NCBI RefSeq assembly: GCF_016900355.1
Contig: NZ_JACJKA010000017.1
Location: 1-64,000 of the forward strand
Reading direction: 5' to 3'
Origin: Bacteroides mediterraneensis
GTDB lineage: Bacteria > Bacteroidota > Bacteroidia > Bacteroidales > Bacteroidaceae
DNA length: 64,000 nt
Positions 1 to 9,264 of this stretch are shown in pieces; the first letter of the stretch is position 1; the number at the start of each line of letters is the position of its first letter. Both the position numbers and the translations under genes were made by a program. The notes beneath the pieces are model-generated. The model made no database searches. It saw nothing but the letters and a program-made list of their open reading frames with translations, and had not been told where the DNA came from.

Positions 1-26
1 CCCTAAGATACGAAAAATTAGGGAGA

Positions 27-78
27 CGGGCAAGTCCTGACTGAGCGAAGTTTGGGCTTGCCCGATTTTTTTTGCAGA
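27..78 (+). terminator. Rho-independent terminator of a gene left of the window
   Basis: An 8-bp stem (CGGGCAAG at 27-34, CTTGCCCG at 57-64) is followed by a run of T at 66-73. It would end transcription coming from the left on the plus strand; the gene it serves is outside the window. Confidence 0.75.
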
Positions 79-81
79 CAC

Positions 82-122
82 AAAAAAGGCCATCTCAAAT
101 TATATTTCAATTTGAGACAGCC
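82..122 (-). terminator. Terminator of tRNA-Thr
   Basis: A hairpin (TCTCAAATT at 93-101 against AATTTGAGA at 109-117, extended by GGC/GCC) is followed on the minus strand by six T (the A run at 82-87). It lies 10 nt past the 3' end of the tRNA-Thr gene and reads in the same direction. Confidence 0.75.
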
Positions 123-131
123 TCTTTCAAT

Positions 132-207
132 TGGAGCCGAAAGCGGGACTCGAACCCGCGACTTACTCATTACGAATGAGTTACTCTACCAACTGAGTTA
201 TTTCGGC
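132..207 (-). tRNA. tRNA-Thr (anticodon CGT)
   Basis: Read on the minus strand this 76-nt gene folds as a standard cloverleaf: acceptor GCCGAAA/TTTCGGC, D arm ACTC/GAGT, anticodon arm ACTCA/TGAGT with loop TTCGTAA, T arm GCGGG/CCCGC with loop TTCGAGT. The anticodon CGT reads the threonine codon ACG. The 3' CCA is encoded (TGG at 132-134), unlike the two tRNA-Arg genes further on. It has its own promoter and terminator. Confidence 0.96.
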
Positions 208-231
208 AACGCGTTTCGTTGAAAACGGTTG

Positions 232-262
232 CAAAATTACAGTTTTCCTGAAACCTGCCAAA
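232..262 (-). promoter_or_regulatory. Promoter of tRNA-Thr
   Basis: On the minus strand, TTTG (259-262) is followed after 19 nt by TAATTTTG (232-239), which fits the Bacteroidetes primary sigma-factor consensus TTTG-N19-TAnnTTTG. The expected start point, about 7 nt further, lies some 18 nt before the mature tRNA 5' end at 207. Confidence 0.7.
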
Positions 263-543
263 CAAAAACGTGTTTTTTTTCAAGTGAACTGCATTTTTTC
301 TATCCACATACCCCCTCCTCATACCCTATAGAGAAGATTTGACACCTCAATGCTGCGTCGTATATCCCCCCCCCTCACGGTTCCACACTTTTACCCGCAA
401 AAAGAACAACGGCAGAATGAATTGCTTCCCTATCCTATAAATAAGGAAAGCAGAAAATGACAAAAAAATAAATAAAGAAAAGAAAAAGAAAGATTTTTGG
501 AAAAACTTTCGGCAATCCCCCTTTTCATTTGAACAGAAATGTG

Positions 544-551
544 TATATTTG
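544..551 (+). promoter_or_regulatory. Putative -7 element of the carAB transcript
   Basis: TATATTTG matches the Bacteroidetes -7 consensus TAnnTTTG exactly. No good -33 element is visible at the usual distance (the nearest TTTG, at 528-531, is only 12 nt upstream), so this is a tentative call. If real, transcription starts near 558 and carA has a leader of about 260 nt. The stretch 263-543 holds no gene that I can support. Confidence 0.4.
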
Positions 552-632
552 CACTCCGAATTATGACGTGACAAAAGAGTTTGATGGATTACTGGTTAAG
601 ACATAGAAAGAATAATACACACATATTCGGAA

Positions 633-659
633 TTCCGGCGGGCTGGATGAGTGCCGGAA
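633..659 (+). promoter_or_regulatory. Leader hairpin 1 upstream of carA
   Basis: TTCCGGC (633-639) and GCCGGAA (653-659) form a perfect 7-bp stem around a 13-nt loop. It lies inside the putative carA leader. Its role is unknown; together with the terminator-like hairpin downstream it could belong to an attenuation device. Confidence 0.4.
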
Positions 660-724
660 GCCATTCTCTTTTTCCCTCATGTCATTTGTTTCCTGAATAT
701 TTGAGTTTCCCTTTATATTTTACA

Positions 725-760
725 CCCGGAATTGCTTTTCGGCAAATTCGGGCGTTTTTT
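725..760 (+). promoter_or_regulatory. Terminator-like hairpin (possible attenuator) before carA
   Basis: CCCGGAATTGC (725-735) pairs with GCAAATTCGGG (742-752) with one mismatch and one wobble, and six T follow at 755-760. This is the layout of an intrinsic terminator, yet it lies about 60 nt before the carA start and has no gene in front of it except the leader. Pyrimidine genes are often controlled by leader attenuation; that this one is, is an inference from the shape alone. Confidence 0.5.
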
Positions 761-821
761 CGTATATGCGGAGATAAAAGAATAGACACAAGATATAAAA
801 GATTATTTGAATAATAAGGTG

Positions 822-1898
822 ATGAGAAATGTAACATTAATCCTCGACGACGGGAGCCGCTTTCACGGCAAGTCGTTCGGCTATGAGAAACCGGTAGCCG
901 GTGAAGTGGTATTCAACACTGCAATGACCGGATACCCCGAGAGCTTGACCGACCCTTCGTATGCCGGTCAGTTAATGACACTGACCTACCCGCTGGTTGG
1001 TAACTACGGCGTGCCTCCGTTCACGTTCGAAGCAAACGGACTGCCCACTTTCATGGAAAGCGAAAAAATCCATGCCGAAGCGATTATCGTGAGCGACTAT
1101 AGCGAAAAGTATTCACACTGGAATGCGGTAGAAAGCCTGGCCGACTGGTTGAAGCGTGAACAGATTCCGGGCATCACAGGTATCGACACACGTGAACTGA
1201 CCAAGGTGCTGCGTGAACATGGTGTGATGATGGGAAAAATCGTGTTCGATGACGAACCTAACAACATCCCTGAAGCTACCTATGCCGGCGTAAATTATGT
1301 AGATAAGGTTTCCTGCAAAGAAATCATCCGTTACAACGAAGGCGAAGGCAAGAAGAAGGTTGTACTCGTAGACTGCGGTGTGAAATCCAACATCATCCGT
1401 TGCCTGCTCAAGCGCGACGTGGAAGTGATTCGCGTGCCTTGGGACTACGACTTCAACTCCCTGCAATTCGACGGTCTGTTCATTTCCAACGGCCCGGGCG
1501 ACCCTGACACTTGCGACGCTGCCGTACAGAATATCCGCAAGGCCATGCAGAACGAAAAACTTCCTATCTTCGGAATCTGTATGGGTAACCAACTGCTTTC
1601 AAAGGCAGGCGGCGCTAAAATCTACAAGCTAAAGTACGGTCACCGCAGCCACAACCAGCCGGTACGTCTGGTAGGTACAGACAAATGCTTCATCACCTCA
1701 CAGAATCACGGTTATGCAGTGGACAACAACACCCTGGGAGCTGACTGGGAACCGCTCTTCATCAACATGAACGACGGCTCCAACGAAGGAATCCGCCACA
1801 AGAAGAACCCTTGGTTCTCTGCACAGTTCCACCCCGAAGCTGCCAGCGGTCCGACAGATACCGAATTCCTGTTCGACGAGTTTGTAAAGTTGCTGTAA
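822..1898 (+). CDS. carA: Carbamoyl-phosphate synthase small chain (glutaminase subunit)
   Basis: Hydrolyses glutamine and passes ammonia to CarB for carbamoyl phosphate, the entry point of pyrimidine and arginine synthesis; cytosolic. The N-terminal CarA domain (LILDDGSRFHGKSFG, TAMTGYPESLTDPSYAGQ) is followed by a class I glutamine amidotransferase domain with the nucleophile elbow GICMGNQ and the histidine-glutamate pair in FHPEAASGP. I start at ATG 822, giving 358 residues, the usual size; the frame is open upstream to a TTG at 807 and a GTG at 819, but those five residues match nothing expected. carB follows after 22 nt. An attenuator-like hairpin lies in the leader. Confidence 0.97.
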   Translation: MRNVTLILDDGSRFHGKSFGYEKPVAGEVVFNTAMTGYPESLTDPSYAGQLMTLTYPLVGNYGVPPFTFEANGLPTFMESEKIHAEAIIVSDYSEKYSHWNAVESLADWLKREQIPGITGIDTRELTKVLREHGVMMGKIVFDDEPNNIPEATYAGVNYVDKVSCKEIIRYNEGEGKKKVVLVDCGVKSNIIRCLLKRDVEVIRVPWDYDFNSLQFDGLFISNGPGDPDTCDAAVQNIRKAMQNEKLPIFGICMGNQLLSKAGGAKIYKLKYGHRSHNQPVRLVGTDKCFITSQNHGYAVDNNTLGADWEPLFINMNDGSNEGIRHKKNPWFSAQFHPEAASGPTDTEFLFDEFVKLL

Positions 1899-1920
1899 TC
1901 CATTAAAAACGAAGAAAACA

Positions 1921-4900
1921 ATGAAAGATAACATAAAGAAAGTATTGCTGTTAGGTTCAGGAGCCCTGAAAATCGGTGAAGCAGGCGAATTCGACTACTC
2001 CGGCTCACAGGCCCTGAAAGCCTTGAAGGAAGAAGGTATCGAAACCATCCTGATCAACCCGAACATCGCCACTGTGCAGACCTCAGAAGGTGTGGCCGAC
2101 AAAATCTACTTCTTGCCCGTCACTCCTTATTTCGTAGAGAAAGTCATCGCCAAGGAACGTCCCGACGGTGTATTGCTGTCATTCGGCGGACAGACAGCCC
2201 TGAACTGCGGTGTGGCTCTCTACAAGGCAGGTGTATTCGAAAAATACAATGCCCGCGTACTCGGTACTCCGGTACAGGCCATCATGGATACAGAAGACCG
2301 TGAGCTGTTCGTAGAGAAACTGGATGAAATCAATGTAAAGACCATCAAGAGTGAAGCGGTAGAAAACATCGAAGATGCCCGCCGTGCTGCCAAAGACTTG
2401 GGTTATCCGGTCATCATCCGTGCAGCATACGCACTGGGAGGTCTGGGTTCCGGCTTCTGCGACAACGAAGAAGAACTGAACGTACTGGCCGAAAAAGCTT
2501 TCTCTTTCTCTCCGCAGGTATTGGTAGAAAAGAGCTTGAAAGGCTGGAAGGAAGTAGAATACGAAGTAGTGCGCGACCGCTTCGACAACTGTATCACGGT
2601 CTGCAACATGGAAAACTTCGACCCGCTGGGTATCCACACCGGGGAAAGTATCGTTATCGCACCTTCACAAACACTGACCAACAGCGAATACCATAAACTT
2701 CGTGAACTGGCCATCCGCATCATCCGCCACATTGGCATCGTGGGTGAATGTAACGTACAGTACGCTTTCGACCCGGAATCAGAAGATTACCGTGTCATCG
2801 AAGTAAATGCCCGTCTGAGCCGTTCTTCTGCTTTGGCCTCTAAAGCAACCGGTTATCCGTTGGCTTTCGTCGCTGCCAAACTGGGTCTGGGTTACGGATT
2901 GTTCGACCTGAAGAACTCTGTCACAAAGACCACTTCAGCCTTCTTCGAACCGGCATTGGACTACGTGGTATGTAAGATTCCTCGCTGGGATTTGGGTAAG
3001 TTCCACGGCGTAGACCGCGAACTGGGTTCCAGCATGAAGTCAGTAGGTGAAGTCATGGCCATCGGACGTACTTTTGAAGAAGCCATCCAGAAAGGTCTGC
3101 GTATGATTGGTCAGGGCATGCACGGTTTCGTGGAAAACAAAGAACTCCAGATTGCCGATGTAGACAAGGCCCTGCGCGAACCGACCGACAAGCGTATCTT
3201 CGTCATTTCAAAGGCCATGCGCGCCGGCTACACCGTAGACCAGATTCACGACCTTACCAAGATTGACAAATGGTTCCTCGACAAGCTGATGAACATCATG
3301 CAGACTTCCAAAGAACTGCACGAATGGGGCAACAACCACAAACTGCTGTCACAGCTTCCGAACGAACTCCTTTATAAAGCCAAACGTCAGGGATTCTCCG
3401 ACTTCCAGGTGGCACGCGCCATCGGTTACGAAGGCGATATGGAAGATGCCATCCTCGACATCCGCAAGCACCGTAAGAGCGTAGGTATCGTTCCGGTAGT
3501 AAAACAAATCGATACACTGGCCGCTGAATATCCGGCACAGACCAACTACCTGTATCTGACCTATAGCGGTGTGTCTAATGATGTACACTACTTGGGCGAC
3601 CACAAGAGTATCGTCGTACTCGGTTCAGGTGCTTACCGTATCGGTTCATCCGTAGAATTCGACTGGTGCGGCGTACAGGCACTGAACACCATCCGCAAGG
3701 AAGGCTACCGTTCCGTGATGATTAACTACAACCCGGAAACCGTATCTACCGACTACGATATGTGCGACCGTCTGTACTTCGACGAACTGACCTTCGAGCG
3801 TGTGATGGATATCCTCGACCTGGAGAACCCGCATGGTGTGATTGTATCTACCGGCGGACAGATTCCGAATAACTTGGCTCTCCGTCTGGATGCACAGCAC
3901 ATCCACATTTTAGGAACTTCTGCCAAGAGCATCGACAACGCAGAAGACCGCGACAAGTTCTCGGCTATGCTCGACCGCATCGGTGTAGACCAGCCGGAAT
4001 GGAGCGCTCTGACTTCCATGGAAGATATCAACGCCTTCATTCAGAAAGTCGGCTTCCCGGTTCTGGTTCGTCCGTCATACGTACTTTCCGGAGCTGCCAT
4101 GAACGTATGCTCCAACCAGGAAGAACTGGAACGCTTCCTGCAGCTGGCTGCCAACGTATCCAAGAAACATCCGGTAGTAGTCAGCCAGTTCATCGAACAC
4201 GCCAAGGAAGTAGAAATGGATGCCGTGGCACAGAACGGCGAAATCGTAGCCTACGCCATCAGTGAACACATCGAGTTTGCCGGAGTTCACTCAGGTGATG
4301 CCACTATCCAGTTCCCTCCGCAGAAACTGTACGTAGAAACCGTACGCCGCATCAAGCGCATCAGCCGTCAGATTGCAAAAGAACTGAACATCTCCGGTCC
4401 GTTCAACATCCAGTTCCTTGCCCGCGAAAACGACATCAAGGTAATTGAATGTAACCTGCGTGCCAGCCGTTCGTTCCCGTTTGTCAGCAAGGTATTGAAG
4501 ATCAACTTTATCGAACTGGCTACGAAAGTCATGTTAGGTCTGCCGGTAGAAAAACCGGAAAAGAACCTCTTCGAGCTCGACTATGTAGGTATCAAGGCCA
4601 GCCAGTTCTCTTTCAACCGTTTGCAGAAAGCCGACCCGGTACTGGGTGTCGACATGGCTTCTACCGGTGAAGTAGGCTGTATCGGTGAAGACACTTCTTG
4701 CGCCGTACTGAAATCCATGCTTTCCGTAGGCTACCGCATTCCGGAAAAGAACATCCTGATGTCTACCGGTACGCCGAAACAGAAAGTGGAAATGCTGAAA
4801 GCTGCCCATGAATTGAAGGACAAAGGCTACAACATCTTCGCTACAGGTGGCACGTCCAAGTTCCTCACTGAAAACGGTATTGAGAATACCCGTGTATTCT

Positions 4901-5148
4901 GGCCAAGCGAAGAAGGCAAACCGCAGGCACTGGAAATGTTACACAAGAAGGAAATCGACATGGTAGTCAACATTCCGCGTGATTTGAGTGCTGGCGAACT
5001 GGACAACGGTTACAAGATCCGCCGTGCTGCCATCGACTTGAACATTCCGTTGATTACGAATGCCCGTCTGGCAAGCGCCTTCATCCATGCCTTCTGCACG
5101 ATGAGCATCGACGACATCGCAATCAAGAGCTGGGACGAATATAAATAA
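1921..5148 (+). CDS. carB: Carbamoyl-phosphate synthase large chain
   Basis: Makes carbamoyl phosphate from bicarbonate, ammonia and two ATP in complex with CarA. At 1,075 residues it is full length: two homologous ATP-grasp halves, the first opening with VLLLGSGALKIGEAGEFDYS and the second near residue 560 with IVVLGSGAYRIGSSVEFDW, each with the ATP-grasp ending EVNARLSRSSAL or ECNLRASRSFPF. A C-terminal MGS-like allosteric domain (about residue 940 on, GYNIFATGGTSKFL) is where nucleotide effectors bind in relatives. It is the second gene of the carAB operon and is closed by a strong terminator. Confidence 0.98.
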   Translation: MKDNIKKVLLLGSGALKIGEAGEFDYSGSQALKALKEEGIETILINPNIATVQTSEGVADKIYFLPVTPYFVEKVIAKERPDGVLLSFGGQTALNCGVALYKAGVFEKYNARVLGTPVQAIMDTEDRELFVEKLDEINVKTIKSEAVENIEDARRAAKDLGYPVIIRAAYALGGLGSGFCDNEEELNVLAEKAFSFSPQVLVEKSLKGWKEVEYEVVRDRFDNCITVCNMENFDPLGIHTGESIVIAPSQTLTNSEYHKLRELAIRIIRHIGIVGECNVQYAFDPESEDYRVIEVNARLSRSSALASKATGYPLAFVAAKLGLGYGLFDLKNSVTKTTSAFFEPALDYVVCKIPRWDLGKFHGVDRELGSSMKSVGEVMAIGRTFEEAIQKGLRMIGQGMHGFVENKELQIADVDKALREPTDKRIFVISKAMRAGYTVDQIHDLTKIDKWFLDKLMNIMQTSKELHEWGNNHKLLSQLPNELLYKAKRQGFSDFQVARAIGYEGDMEDAILDIRKHRKSVGIVPVVKQIDTLAAEYPAQTNYLYLTYSGVSNDVHYLGDHKSIVVLGSGAYRIGSSVEFDWCGVQALNTIRKEGYRSVMINYNPETVSTDYDMCDRLYFDELTFERVMDILDLENPHGVIVSTGGQIPNNLALRLDAQHIHILGTSAKSIDNAEDRDKFSAMLDRIGVDQPEWSALTSMEDINAFIQKVGFPVLVRPSYVLSGAAMNVCSNQEELERFLQLAANVSKKHPVVVSQFIEHAKEVEMDAVAQNGEIVAYAISEHIEFAGVHSGDATIQFPPQKLYVETVRRIKRISRQIAKELNISGPFNIQFLARENDIKVIECNLRASRSFPFVSKVLKINFIELATKVMLGLPVEKPEKNLFELDYVGIKASQFSFNRLQKADPVLGVDMASTGEVGCIGEDTSCAVLKSMLSVGYRIPEKNILMSTGTPKQKVEMLKAAHELKDKGYNIFATGGTSKFLTENGIENTRVFWPSEEGKPQALEMLHKKEIDMVVNIPRDLSAGELDNGYKIRRAAIDLNIPLITNARLASAFIHAFCTMSIDDIAIKSWDEYK

Positions 5149-5178
5149 TCCGTACAGCCGAAGATATAGATAAAATTA

Positions 5179-5225
5179 TCCCCTCCCGAACTCTCCGTTA
5201 TGAATGAGTTTGGGAGGGGATTTTT
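5179..5225 (+). terminator. carAB terminator
   Basis: A long GC-rich stem (TCCCCTCCCGAACT from 5179 against AGTTTGGGAGGGGA ending at 5220) is followed by TTTTT at 5221-5225, 30 nt after the carB stop codon. Confidence 0.9.
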
Positions 5226-5250
5226 CATCTATCAGCCGACGCAAATTAAC

Positions 5251-5280
5251 TTGCTATGAAAAAATATATGATTACATTTG
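5251..5280 (+). promoter_or_regulatory. Promoter of the small membrane protein gene
   Basis: TTG (5251-5253), a 19-nt gap and TACATTTG (5273-5280) fit the Bacteroidetes promoter consensus. Transcription would start near 5287, leaving a leader of roughly 100 nt before the ATG at 5385. Confidence 0.6.
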
Positions 5281-5384
5281 CGCAGAAATATTCTTTATGC
5301 CGGAACACCCTGAATAACCTTTGAGTTTACGGCTTCACAAGAATCTAGGTAATATCGTAATCTAATTCAGTAAACTTAAACAAT

Positions 5385-5600
5385 ATGAAGAATAATATAA
5401 TTGGATTTGTGACCTACCTTTTGGCGACCATTTTATTTTCCCCGTCGGTAGGTATCATCTTACTCGCAATGAAAGAAAATTCAGACAGATGCCATTATTA
5501 TGGAGGAAAATGGAATATAACCGATATAGTCCTCGGACTGGTGGCAATCATTATTGGAGTGGCGATAAGATACTTTTTTGATTTTAAAATCAGTTTATAG
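5385..5600 (+). CDS. Small hypothetical membrane protein (71 aa)
   Basis: Function not recognised. The product has two hydrophobic stretches, about residues 4-28 (IIGFVTYLLATILFSPSVGI) and 47-64 (DIVLGLVAIIIGVAIRYFF), joined by a short polar segment with HYYGGKWN, so it should be an inner-membrane hairpin protein. It begins with ATG after an A-rich stretch, as is usual in this group, and has a good promoter. It stands alone between the carB terminator and the CRISPR array, on the strand opposite to the array, and its AT-rich composition resembles the CRISPR region more than carAB. It may be an accessory gene. Confidence 0.6.
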   Translation: MKNNIIGFVTYLLATILFSPSVGIILLAMKENSDRCHYYGGKWNITDIVLGLVAIIIGVAIRYFFDFKISL

Positions 5601-5828
5601 GCATAACCGAGTACACATCAAAACTGGATACGCCTTTTCTAAAAGTCAACAACGATACCAACAATCTCCAAACCGGTAATTGATTTGAATAGATAATTTA
5701 TTTTGCGGATGAATTAATCAATTCTTGATTGTACAGATTTCCATGTAATAAGCCTTCTAATTTACGATATGGTCATAGCCCCTCTAACGATAATAAATCA
5801 TTACAGAATATTCCACATGGAGGGCTTT
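5601..5828. other. Leader-distal flank of the CRISPR array, no gene seen
   Basis: An AT-rich stretch without a supportable ORF, tRNA or terminator. I looked for extra decayed CRISPR repeats and found none before 5829. Confidence 0.5.
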
Positions 5829-8800
5829 ATTTCAATTCCATAAGGTACAATTAAAAGGTCAGGATGCGGACGGTCAGTCGGTAGTTACTCTGTTTCAATT
5901 CCATAAGGTACGATTAAAAGAACGGAACCGGAACCTTCTCTTACTGGCTTATCAAGTTTCAATTCCATAAGGTACGATTAAAAGATGATAATCCGTTTTT
6001 TTGCGCGTCGGCAGATTTGTTTCAATTCCATAAAGTACGATTGAAAGGACTGGCCAGCCTGTTGGCCTTGAAGCCGAACGAGGTTTCAAGGCCATAAGGT
6101 ACGATTAAAAGGGCCGTGACGCTACCCACCTCCCTAAACGCTGCTAGTTTCAATTCCATAAGGTACGATTAAAAGCTTCCACGCTCTTAGATTTTTGTTC
6201 AACAGCATCAATTTCAATTCCATAAGGTACGATTAAAAGTAGAATTGCAGATGCTACTTGTAACTCTGATTGTTAATTTCAATTCCATAAGGTACGATTA
6301 AAAGTTTCGTCAATTTCAGATATCTTCCGTTACATTCATTATTTCAATTCCATAAGGTACGATTAAAAGAAAAAAAGTAATTAGCCTAAAGGTGAAATAT
6401 CCTTTATTTCAATTCCATAAGGTACGATTAAAAGCACCTAAGAGTTCTCTTCTAGGTCATATTTTCTTATTTCAATTCCATAAGGTACGATTAAAAGATG
6501 GCCGTAAACTACAAGATTGAGGGTGAAGCACATTTCAATTCCATAAGGTACGATTAAAAGCAGGTTCACAACGAAGGTTTTACCGGAAGCGTAGATTTCA
6601 ATTCCATAAGGTACGATTAAAAGTTCGATGCGCATCCGGCCAACTCCGCGGAAATCTCATTTCAATTCCATAAGGTACGATTAAAAGGATGTACCAGTTA
6701 CTGGTTGGCACAACGAATCCTTAATTTCAATTCCATAAGGTACGATTAAAAGAAAGAGAAAAACAGGTTGCAGACTTATTAGCTCGATTTCAATTCCATA
6801 AGGTACGATTAAAAGATGTCTTGCAGTCTGTACGGCATAAATATAAGCTGATTTCAATTCCATAAGGTACGATTAAAAGTTAATGTCCCTGAGTATGCCT
6901 ATAAAAATGCAAACTAATTTCAATTCCATAAGGTACGATTAAAAGGCTCAGCTTGTCGAAAGAATCTTTCTCTTGCAGAAATTTCAATTCCATAAGGTAC
7001 GATTAAAAGTTGGATGTGCTACGAATGATGAGTAATAGGATTCATTTCAATTCCATAAGGTACGATTAAAAGCCTCAAAGTAATTATCGCAGTCGCTTCC
7101 GCTATTGCATTTCAATTCCATAAGGTACGATTAAAAGGAGTGTAGAAGATGTAAAGGGAGCGTTTAAGTCTTTATTTCAATTCCATAAGGTACGATTAAA
7201 AGTGAAAATGAAAATCCCCGGCATCCGGTTTTGGGTGTATTTCAATTCCATAAGGTACGATTAAAAGTAAAGAATTCTATAGATTCTTTAGGTGTTTATT
7301 CTATATTTCAATTCCATAAGGTACGATTAAAAGGAGGCATTGAGAAAGGCTTTCTTATTTTCAAATCCATTTCAATTCCATAAGGTACGATTAAAAGCAT
7401 GTGGAACGGATGAAGAAGATTTATCCGGATGCACATTTCAATTCCATAAGGTACGATTAAAAGTCTTGAACGCATCTATGCCGGACTGATTAAGTTCGAT
7501 TTCAATTCCATAAGGTACGATTAAAAGCTTACCGCTTCCATTGCATCATCCAGCGTGACGTAATTTCAATTCCATAAGGTACGATTAAAAGCGCTGGAAG
7601 AAATGCGGAGTAAAAATGATGTGAATATTTCAATTCCATAAGGTACGATTAAAAGATATGATTAAAGAAATAGTAGGAATTGATTCTGGATTTCAATTCC
7701 ATAAGGTACGATTAAAAGAATAAAGAATTAGTAGTTCCTAAAATTAGTTGTTCTATTTCAATTCCATAAGGTACGATTAAAAGGCCGAGGCGTCAGCCGA
7801 GACTGAGGCGTCAGCCGATTTCAATTCCATAAGGTACGATTAAAAGCCACCGCCGCCCCCACCCAGTGCACTCCGGAGGGCATTTCAATTCCATAAGGTA
7901 CGATTAAAAGGCCATTGGCAGCCTGAACGAGGTCTTTCAGCTTTATTTCAATTCCATAAGGTACGATTAAAAGTGAGGGTCGCTGAAAAGGAATTAAGCT
8001 TAAACCCCATTTCAATTCCATAAGGTACGATTAAAAGAATCGCTCGAACTCAAGGAAGTGAAAGACAAGCCTATTTCAATTCCATAAGGTACGATTAAAA
8101 GTTCAATAAAATCAGACGGAGTAGACCTGATTAATAATTTCAATTCCATAAGGTACGATTAAAAGTAAGTCAGGCTCCCAGCGCGTGGAGTATGTCAAGA
8201 TTTCAATTCCATAAGGTACGATTAAAAGACATAGAAATCTTGCATTACACCCTCATTACGTGATTTCAATTCCATAAGGTACGATTAAAAGTAAGTCAGG
8301 CTCCCAGCGCGTGGAGTATGTCAAGATTTCAATTCCATAAGGTACGATTAAAAGATCAAAGGAGATTTGACTGTTATTGGTAATATGAAAGATTTCAATT
8401 CCATAAGGTACGATTAAAAGCCCCCGCGGCCTTGCCGCGACATCGGTCCCATTGTTATTTCAATTCCATAAGGTACGATTAAAAGTCTTTCAATGATAGA
8501 TTCAGTTCTTCGATTATTGTTTATTTCAATTCCATAAGGTACGATTAAAAGATTGTTTATGATAATACACAGCAAGAGAATGTGCAAAATTTCAATTCCA
8601 TAAGGTACGATTAAAAGAGGGTTGAGGTATTCACGTACAAGACCGTTTGTTTATTTCAATTCCATAAGGTACGATTAAAAGGTTTTGACAATCTATTGGA
8701 AGAAATGCGTAAATTGATTTCAATTCCATAAGGTACGATTAAAAGTACACAGGACTTAAAGTTAATATAAGGGATTGCACAATTTCAATTCCATAAGGTA

Positions 8801-9194
8801 CGATTAAAAGCACTTGTTATTCAACCTATAAAATGGTTGTTTACATTTCAATTCCATAAGGTACGATTAAAAGGAAACTCCATGCCTGATACATATCGCG
8901 CAGATGCAATTTCAATTCCATAAGGTACGATTAAAAGCGAATGCTGCCTTAACATCATCAACACTCCATCCGATTTCAATTCCATAAGGTACGATTAAAA
9001 GTAATGATTCTAATACGCCTACCCTGAATCTTGACAATTTCAATTCCATAAGGTACGATTAAAAGTTGATACAATCTAGCTTTTTCTGTATAATTTCTTT
9101 GATTTCAATTCCATAAGGTACGATTAAAAGTCTGCCTGTTTCTGAATCAGGTGTATAGTCTCCAGATTTCAATTCCATAAGGTACGATTAAAAG
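5829..9194 (-). CRISPR. CRISPR array, 53 repeats and 52 spacers, subtype I-B type repeat
   Basis: I count 53 copies of a 29-nt repeat; spacers average about 35 nt. On the minus strand the repeat starts CTTTTAATCGTACC and ends TTATGGAATTGAAAT (or ...GAAAC), the ATTGAAA end typical of repeats cut by Cas6 in type I-B and type III systems. Orientation is set by this end, by the cas operon and leader-like DNA at the high-coordinate side, and by decayed repeats at the low-coordinate side: the copy at 5829 has one change, those at 6019 and 6083 two each. Repeats 2-6 (5892-6175) end in C in crRNA sense, all later ones in T. The spacer at 8166-8199 is repeated exactly at 8292-8325. Spacer 7784-7817 contains a 13-nt direct repeat. 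Confidence 0.99.
8166..8325. repeat. Identical spacer present twice
   Basis: The 34-nt spacers at 8166-8199 and 8292-8325 are identical (both begin TAAGTCAGGCTCCC and end TATGTCAAG) and are separated by a single different spacer at 8229-8262. Confidence 0.95.
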
Positions 9195-9252
9195 CCTTCA
9201 TTTTCATTTCTATTATACATTGAAAATGAAATCATTACTAAATGCAAATATA
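9195..9252 (-). promoter_or_regulatory. CRISPR leader with promoter element and repeat-proximal hairpin
   Basis: On the minus strand TATATTTG (9245-9252) matches the -7 consensus TAnnTTTG and would start the precursor crRNA near 9238, about 45 nt before the first repeat; a convincing -33 element is not visible. Directly beside the first repeat is a 9-bp inverted repeat, TTCATTTTC (9197-9205) and GAAAATGAA (9222-9230). Leader sequences next to the first repeat guide spacer insertion in known systems; that this inverted repeat does so is inference. Confidence 0.6.
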
Positions 9253-9264
9253 CACAAAATTACA

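Noticed and set aside
347..574. 75-codon frame on the minus strand upstream of carA
   Set aside because: Low-complexity F/S/K-rich translation of an AT-rich intergenic stretch that also contains the putative carA promoter element.
581..814. 77-codon open frame in the carA leader, starting TTG/ATG and overlapping carA
   Set aside because: Its composition does not look like a protein, it spans both leader hairpins, and it has no ribosome-binding region; a leader peptide cannot be excluded but nothing supports it.
6438..8021. Short minus-strand frames with repeated LLIVPYGIE segments
   Set aside because: They are translations of the CRISPR repeat; not proteins.
5829..9194. Plus-strand orientation of the CRISPR array
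   Set aside because: Repeat end ATTGAAA, decayed repeats at the low-coordinate end and the leader beside cas2 all favour the minus strand.
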